A DNA stretch of 10,336 nt from an uncultured Prevotella sp. (GTDB lineage: Bacteria > Bacteroidota > Bacteroidia > Bacteroidales > Bacteroidaceae). Shown piece after piece: positions 6,732 through 10,336 of this stretch. The DNA is taken from positions 1-10,336 of the forward strand of contig CAKQXI010000079.1 in assembly GCA_934281565.1 (NCBI GenBank), read 5' to 3'. The notes beneath the pieces were generated by a model. It worked only from the letters and a program-made list of their open reading frames with translations, searched no databases and had not been told where the DNA came from. Positions within the stretch are counted from its first letter, which is position 1; each line of letters opens with the position of its first letter. The translations under genes and the position numbers were made by a program.

Positions 6732-6739
6732 CAAAAGTA
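6732..6739 (-). promoter_or_regulatory. Probable -7 element for the DUF5675 gene
   Basis: The minus strand reads TACTTTTG, matching TAnnTTTG. No good TTTG lies 20 bases upstream (plus-strand 6760-6763 is CTCA), so the promoter is half supported. A start near 6725 would give a leader of about 108 bases containing the three-armed repeat. Confidence 0.5.
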
Positions 6740-6792
6740 CAAAAAAAGTGTGACATCCTCTCACCTTTCCCCAACAATCGAAAAATTACTTT

Positions 6793-6918
6793 TTTTCTGT
6801 AACTTTCTTGCCTCTTATGCATCATATTACAGAAAATATACCGAATCTCCAAATGTTACAATCTGATAACTCAAAACGTACATTTCTCGGAAAACAGAAA
6901 CGGGAAAGTTACAGAAAA
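6793..6918. repeat. Iteron-like repeats upstream of the Rep-like gene
   Basis: GAAAGTTACAGAAAA occurs perfectly at 6904-6918 and, inverted, at 6793-6807. A shorter related copy, TTACAGAAAATA, lies at 6827-6838, and the same 12 bases recur at 6909-6920. They lie in the A/T-rich stretch before a RepB/Rep_3-like gene, where initiator binding sites would be expected. Three copies with uneven spacing are fewer than in a classical iteron array. The rest of 6740-7072 shows only A and T tracts (for example 7041-7070) and no gene. Confidence 0.55.
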
Positions 6919-7072
6919 TAAAACCAACAAAATCACAATCTCCTATCCATCAGGTGATTACAAATAAAAAAACGTCCTTAATAATATGATATATATGATA
7001 GGAATATAAAGAAATAAAACATGAATATGCGCAAGCGGAGGAATATTTTTTTTGAATTTTTCTGCAAAAAAT

Positions 7073-7104
7073 TTTGGTGGTATAAAATATTAGCATTAAT
7101 TTTG
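7073..7104 (+). promoter_or_regulatory. Promoter of the Rep-like gene
   Basis: TTTG (7073-7076) and TAATTTTG (7097-7104) are 20 bases apart, an excellent match to the Bacteroidetes consensus. A and T tracts just upstream (7041-7072) could act as an UP-like element. Transcription should start near 7110. Confidence 0.85.
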
Positions 7105-7109
7105 TACCA

Positions 7110-7137
7110 ACACTTCCAGCATGAAGCTGGCGAGTGT
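7110..7137 (+). promoter_or_regulatory. 5'-terminal leader hairpin of the Rep-like mRNA
   Basis: ACACT (7110-7114) pairs with AGTGT (7133-7137) and CCAGC (7116-7120) with GCTGG (7126-7130), loop ATGAA, with a small internal loop. It begins at the expected transcription start, so the mRNA would open with this hairpin. The HU gene has the same arrangement. Confidence 0.65.
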
Positions 7138-7166
7138 CGAAAATAAATATTAATTACAACAAAACT

Positions 7167-7182
7167 GTATATTAACCCAAAA
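7167..7182 (+). repeat. Leader motif, copy 1 (second copy at 8317-8332)
   Basis: GTATATTAACCCAAAA lies four bases before the ATG of the Rep-like gene. The same 16 bases with one change (C to T) lie at 8317-8332, ten bases before the HU start codon. The position just before two start codons suggests a translation-initiation element of Bacteroidetes mRNAs or a shared regulator site. Confidence 0.6.
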
Positions 7183-7186
7183 ACAA

Positions 7187-8224
7187 ATGGTAACACCTAC
7201 AACAGTAACTAACTCAATCTATGAACTCGGTGTTCAAAGTTTGACGCATGATTATTACACAAGGTATGAGCAAATCATCTTGTTCCGTATCTTGAAGTTC
7301 CAACAACAAGACATCTTGGAGAGCATTCGCCAAGAAGCGCACCACGGGCAACTCGTCTTTTCGCCCCAAGTGGCGCCAGCGCGCGTGAAGCACATCGAGA
7401 TGCCTCTCAAACTGCTGGAGCCGTGCCCACAGCACATTCCTTTCCTCAAGCAGTCGCTTATCAACATGGAGAAGAAGCCTGTGGACATCCCCTACACCGT
7501 CAATGGCAGATGGATGTACAAGCACTTTCCGCAGCTCTTTACCGTGAGCTTCTTCCGCAAGAACAAACGGCAGTATGTCAACTTGCATTTTTCCACGGAT
7601 GTGCTGCAATACTACATGTCGTTCGACTTTGGATACCACAAGATTGACCTCGACCTCGTGTCCTCGTTCCGCAGGCACGCTACGTGCAAGATCTACCAGT
7701 TGCTCATCGCCTACGTGTCGCGCGGAGGCACTCGCTTCGACCCTGAGCTGCTTTACAAGTTGCTCACCGTGGACGGCACCTACCGCAACTACGGCAGCAT
7801 GAACAACAGTCTGCTCCTGCCCTGTCAGCAAGAGCTGAAGAAAGCCTACGACCAGCACCGTTCCAACTTCTATTTCGTTTATAGTCCTTATTATAAAGGT
7901 GAGAAAAAGGGAGCTTGGCCTTACAAGATTACTTTCGGACTGAAATTTCGGGAGGATGAGGAGCCCAACGAGGAGGCGATGAACGAGCTTGCCAGACAGC
8001 GGGCACGGCTGAAATTCATCCTGCACACCTGCTGGAAAGTAAAGGAGGACATCGCCAAGGAGATTGCGGAACGCCTGCAACTCTCGATGGTGGGCTTCAT
8101 GGACGACTTCCTCGAACAGCAGGAGGCTATCGTGAAACGGAAGAAGAACACCAAGAACGCCATCCGAAATCCGGCAGGCTTCATCGTCATTGCCATCAAC
8201 AAGTTCTACTCGTTGCACAAATAA
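7187..8224 (+). CDS. RepB/Rep_3-like replication initiator protein (chromosomal)
   Basis: A 345-residue protein resembling plasmid initiators of the RepB/Rep_3 type, which bind iterons through two winged-helix domains. Seen: an N-terminal region 1-115 rich in helices, strand pair FTVSFFRKNKRQYVNLHF (118-135), then the family-like core SSFRRHATCKIYQLLIAYVS (159-178, compare the S-xx-A-R-x-Y-x-L pattern of Rep_3), DPELLYKLLTVDGTYRNY (185-202) and an LKKAYDQHRSNFYFVYSP helix-strand (217-234). A charged helical tail (265-345) follows. No partition, mobilisation or resolution genes lie nearby, so it looks like a chromosomally fixed or domesticated initiator rather than a live plasmid. It has its own promoter, a leader hairpin and upstream repeats. 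The family call is by pattern and could be a distant relative with a regulatory role. Confidence 0.72.
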   Translation: MVTPTTVTNSIYELGVQSLTHDYYTRYEQIILFRILKFQQQDILESIRQEAHHGQLVFSPQVAPARVKHIEMPLKLLEPCPQHIPFLKQSLINMEKKPVDIPYTVNGRWMYKHFPQLFTVSFFRKNKRQYVNLHFSTDVLQYYMSFDFGYHKIDLDLVSSFRRHATCKIYQLLIAYVSRGGTRFDPELLYKLLTVDGTYRNYGSMNNSLLLPCQQELKKAYDQHRSNFYFVYSPYYKGEKKGAWPYKITFGLKFREDEEPNEEAMNELARQRARLKFILHTCWKVKEDIAKEIAERLQLSMVGFMDDFLEQQEAIVKRKKNTKNAIRNPAGFIVIAINKFYSLHK

Positions 8225-8256
8225 TTCAGAAACTTTGCGCAACCTTCTGGACAAGT

Positions 8257-8288
8257 CTTGTTTTTATGCTCGGAGCTTTGTACCTTTG
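8257..8288 (+). promoter_or_regulatory. Promoter of the HU-like gene
   Basis: CTTG (8257-8260, one mismatch to TTTG) and TACCTTTG (8281-8288) are 20 bases apart. Start is expected near 8293. The promoter lies 33 bases after the Rep-like stop codon, so HU can be transcribed independently. Confidence 0.82.
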
Positions 8289-8292
8289 CACT

Positions 8293-8311
8293 GTCATTGA
8301 AACACAATGAC
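8293..8311 (+). promoter_or_regulatory. 5'-terminal leader hairpin of the HU-like mRNA
   Basis: GTCATTG (8293-8299) pairs perfectly with CAATGAC (8305-8311) around loop AAACA, right at the expected transcription start. It is followed by the 16-base leader motif and then the start codon, as in the Rep-like gene. Confidence 0.65.
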
Positions 8312-8316
8312 CTTTG

Positions 8317-8332
8317 GTATATTAACTCAAAA
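8317..8332 (+). repeat. Leader motif, copy 2 (first copy at 7167-7182)
   Basis: GTATATTAACTCAAAA differs at one base from the copy before the Rep-like gene and lies ten bases before the HU ATG at 8343. Confidence 0.6.
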
Positions 8333-8342
8333 TATAAAAATT

Positions 8343-8882
8343 ATGGCAATCAGAATCAAAGCCGTCGAACGCAACATTGCGTTCGACAAAGACAAGAAAA
8401 ATGCCAAATGGGCATACGTGCTGCAGCCTGATCTTTACAACCAACTGTCGCAACCCAAGGTTGTGGAGGAGGCTTCGCTCCGTAGCGGTCTCTCCAAGGC
8501 GATGCTCAACGCCGCATGGAACACCGTGGGCGAGATCATCAAGGCATGGGCGACGGAGGGTCACTCCGTCGCTATCCCGGGGCTGGGCACGATGCGCTTT
8601 GGCGTAAGGGGCAACGCCGTGGAGGATGTCGACAAGGTCAGCACCTCGTTGATTTCCCGTCGGCGCATCATCTTCACCCCCAGTGTCGATGTGAAGCAAG
8701 AGCTGGAACGCACCAGTATCTCAATCACTTGCTACGACCGCAACGGTAAACTGGTGAGACAAGTTACTGCGGACGACATCGACAACAAGGGCAGCGGTGG
8801 CAAAAAGAACAATCTCAATCCTGGCGGTGGTGGCGGACAGCCTGCCGTGGCTGGTGGAGACGGTAACACAAGTGTTCAATAA
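8343..8882 (+). CDS. HU-family DNA-binding protein with glycine-rich tail (HU-HIG type)
   Basis: A 179-residue DNA-binding protein. Residues about 1-125 follow the Bacteroidetes variant of the HU/IHF fold: KWAYVLQPDLY near the start, helices VVEEASLRSGLSKAMLNAAW and VGEIIKAWATEGHSV, the strand IPGLGTMRFGVRG in the place where HU dimers form the DNA-clasping arm, and SRRRIIFTPSVDVKQEL. The last 30 residues are Gly, Asn and Gln rich (NPGGGGG), the feature that names HU fused to Ig or glycine-rich motifs. I use ATG 8343: the upstream in-frame ATG at 8307 lies inside the leader hairpin. It has its own promoter and is followed 75 bases later by a smalltalk gene, its usual companion. A role in nucleoid structure or local gene control is inferred; the target is unknown. 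Confidence 0.87.
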   Translation: MAIRIKAVERNIAFDKDKKNAKWAYVLQPDLYNQLSQPKVVEEASLRSGLSKAMLNAAWNTVGEIIKAWATEGHSVAIPGLGTMRFGVRGNAVEDVDKVSTSLISRRRIIFTPSVDVKQELERTSISITCYDRNGKLVRQVTADDIDNKGSGGKKNNLNPGGGGGQPAVAGGDGNTSVQ

Positions 8883-8957
8883 CTTGCCGTTGTCAACTGA
8901 AAGGAGTGATAACTTCCCTTAAATTCTATAAATTCACAAATTAAAAAACGAAAGATT

Positions 8958-9062
8958 ATGATAGACTTTAAAAAGAAAGAGACATTAAAAACTGTAATTC
9001 AGTTATTTGTTAGTATTCTGACTGCACTTGCCACAGCCTTGGGCGTGACGAGTTGTAGGTAA
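8958..9062 (+). CDS. Smalltalk family micro-protein
   Basis: A 34-residue protein of the smalltalk family, abundant in Bacteroidetes and of unknown function. It begins MIDFKKKETLKTVIQ, has one hydrophobic helix (about 14-30, LFVSILTALATALGV) and ends TSCR, the typical TSC ending of the family. It probably inserts in the membrane; the Cys near the end resembles a lipobox in reverse place, so lipidation is not implied. The start ATG follows an A-rich leader. It sits after the HU-like gene, as is usual for the family, and a strong terminator begins six bases after its stop, so HU and smalltalk probably form one transcript. The amidase gene that often comes next in related genomes is absent here. 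Confidence 0.85.
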   Translation: MIDFKKKETLKTVIQLFVSILTALATALGVTSCR

Positions 9063-9067
9063 ACATC

Positions 9068-9110
9068 AAGCGGACCAAACCTCTAAAGAGCTTTGGTCCG
9101 CTTTCTTTTT
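9068..9110 (+). terminator. Intrinsic terminator after the HU-smalltalk unit
   Basis: AAGCGGACCAAA (9068-9079) pairs perfectly with TTTGGTCCGCTT (9092-9103), 12 pairs, with a small inner CTC/GAG stem in the loop. The tail TTCTTTTT ends at 9110. There is no T run on the minus strand, so it serves the plus strand only; 9111-9152 is A/T rich without other features. Confidence 0.92.
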
Positions 9111-9152
9111 AAATGAATAATACTATATTAATAAAAGAATTAATAGCCAAAT

Positions 9153-10336
9153 TCAAAAAGCTAAGAATGTTCGCAACCAATCTGCGCCATAAGCCTCTCC
9201 CTTACTTCCATAAGTATCCCAGAAATGAAGCTCATTGCCATATCTCTCTATGACCCAAACATTGCTACCATCCATATCTGTACTGGAATAGGTATCTTGA
9301 CCAACTTGGAAAAACTGGGTATAGTTATTATCGCCAACAACCTCCATAGCCTTTTCAACATTATCTACTCTCTTCATTCCATCAGATATCGCACTATAGG
9401 CATCCCAACTAGCAAATGGGGTATTTTCGCCTAAATGAGTCAGAAACGCATAATATTGCCCAATAGACGGAAGGAACCAACCTGTCGATTTATCTGCTGG
9501 AGCTGGTAAATCATTATAAGCTAAAGCAGCGTTTCCTGCTGGTGAACCATGGTTTACCATATCTTTTGTAGAAAGGTATCCAGAGCCTACCTCTTGATTA
9601 TGAGAGTTTATTATACTCGTTGCATCATTGGGACGAATAATATGTGATGTTGTTCCACTGGATCGCCATACATATTTGCTACCAAGATCCGTAGTACCAT
9701 GTGAACCAACCATCTTCAGGCACATCACCAAGGCATGACCACCAATACCTTGTTGTTTGGTATTCTTTTCAACCCAATAATCATCGTCCCCTTTGCCAGA
9801 AGCAATATAGCCGACAATGCCAATCGGTGTATTGAACGGACGATCCCAACATTCGCTGTTATGGGAAATCTCACCTTTGGTATAATAGATGTCACCCAAT
9901 TCTATGTCGTAATCGTGAATTTGATCATCAATCTTTTCTGCCGTATGCTTCTCTATCTGGGCACTACGAGGGTTAAAAGACAACTTGTTTTTCCAAAGGC
10001 TTGCATCATACTTGCTATTTGCATTGATTACGGTCGTCGTGTTTGCCTTTACCACGCCGATGTAATGATTGCAAGCGAGCCTATACAGCTTCTTTCCCTC
10101 AAAATGGTTGCTTGGCAGAGAAGCCAACCATTGATACTTGTGGTCATTATGGAGTTGGAACTTCACACCATCGCCCTGCAATGTAATATCTGCCAAGCCC
10201 ATGGCGTGCTCCATCATTATGTCTATACCACTACCAACATTATTGCTATGTACTTCTTTAGACACCAATAAGTCACTGGCATCCATGTTGGCACGAGTAT
10301 CTTGCTCGACTTTTGGCGTCCAAGCATCCTCCAAAG
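9153..10336 (-). CDS. Fimbrillin-like surface adhesin with FISUMP/lectin-like C-terminal domain (5' end outside window)
   Basis: The last 393 or so residues of a surface protein. The first visible codon is TTG for an internal Leu, so the true start lies beyond the right edge. Positions count from there. Residues 4-60 (AWTPK, SDLLVSKE, IDIMMEHAMGLADITL) match the Mfa-like fimbrillin family of Bacteroidales, surface fibre and adhesin subunits. DIELGDIYYTKGEIS (143-157) and PIGIVGYIASG (170-180) form a connecting repeat-like part. Residues about 200-393 resemble the FISUMP/DUF1566 or formylglycine-enzyme-like lectin fold: GHALVM, GWFLPSIGQYYAFL (285-298), TYSSTD (348-353), VWVIERYGNELHF, and the terminal WLRTFLAF. 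A lipoprotein signal would be expected in the missing part. The gene is visibly more A/T rich than the porin or menA, which may mean recent transfer. No terminator is seen for it. Confidence 0.78.
   Translation of the reverse strand, partial: LEDAWTPKVEQDTRANMDASDLLVSKEVHSNNVGSGIDIMMEHAMGLADITLQGDGVKFQLHNDHKYQWLASLPSNHFEGKKLYRLACNHYIGVVKANTTTVINANSKYDASLWKNKLSFNPRSAQIEKHTAEKIDDQIHDYDIELGDIYYTKGEISHNSECWDRPFNTPIGIVGYIASGKGDDDYWVEKNTKQQGIGGHALVMCLKMVGSHGTTDLGSKYVWRSSGTTSHIIRPNDATSIINSHNQEVGSGYLSTKDMVNHGSPAGNAALAYNDLPAPADKSTGWFLPSIGQYYAFLTHLGENTPFASWDAYSAISDGMKRVDNVEKAMEVVGDNNYTQFFQVGQDTYSSTDMDGSNVWVIERYGNELHFWDTYGSKGEAYGADWLRTFLAF

Noticed and set aside
7214..8254. Minus-strand ORF opposite the Rep-like gene
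   Set aside because: Although 346 codons long, it mirrors a gene with a good promoter and family motifs; its protein shows no recognisable fold.
8307..8342. Upstream start of the HU-like gene
   Set aside because: The ATG at 8307 lies in the 3' arm of the leader hairpin and adds 12 residues unlike the family start; ATG 8343 gives the usual N-terminus.
1..10336. CRISPR array, insertion sequence or integrase
   Set aside because: No evenly spaced direct repeats, no transposase or recombinase motifs and no terminal inverted repeats were seen; the tRNA end has no visible attachment-site duplicate in the window.

Overview
The window looks like chromosomal DNA of a Bacteroidales bacterium, most likely from the Prevotella/Segatella group. 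Four things point there: promoters of the Bacteroidetes type (TTTG, about 20 bases, TAnnTTTG), A/T-rich leaders that mostly lack a Shine-Dalgarno sequence, and family content found mainly in this phylum (Porin_10-type porin, DUF4468, HU with a glycine-rich tail, the 'smalltalk' micro-protein, a fimbrillin). The genus is inferred, not proven.

Bases 1-5231 run on the plus strand. They begin with the 3' part of tRNA-Ser(CGA). A tight run of genes follows: an exported coiled-coil DUF4468 protein, a 79-residue two-span membrane protein, an outer-membrane porin, a MenA-like prenyltransferase (menaquinone synthesis) and an HD-domain phosphohydrolase. The first three are almost contiguous and probably make an envelope unit.

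Bases 5232-5629 are a non-coding leader with its own promoter, nested helices and a very strong intrinsic terminator ending 26 bases before riboflavin synthase (ribE, 5630-6232). There is no room for another ordinary promoter after the terminator. The 5' strand of the closing helix can also pair with the terminator hairpin. This is the best candidate here for an undescribed regulatory system: a riboswitch-like or attenuated leader without the FMN riboswitch consensus.

Bases 6237-9062 hold an accessory-looking group: a DUF5675 protein on the minus strand with a three-armed repeat in its leader, a chromosomal RepB/Rep_3-like replication initiator, an HU-family protein with a Gly-rich tail, and a 34-residue smalltalk protein closed by a strong terminator. 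The Rep-like and HU genes share one leader plan: promoter, 5'-terminal hairpin, a nearly identical 16-base motif, then the start codon. Iteron-like repeats lie upstream of the Rep-like gene.

Bases 9153-10336 are the 3' part of a minus-strand, A/T-richer gene for a surface adhesin: a fimbrillin-like N-terminal part joined to a FISUMP/lectin-like C-terminal domain. It runs off the right edge.
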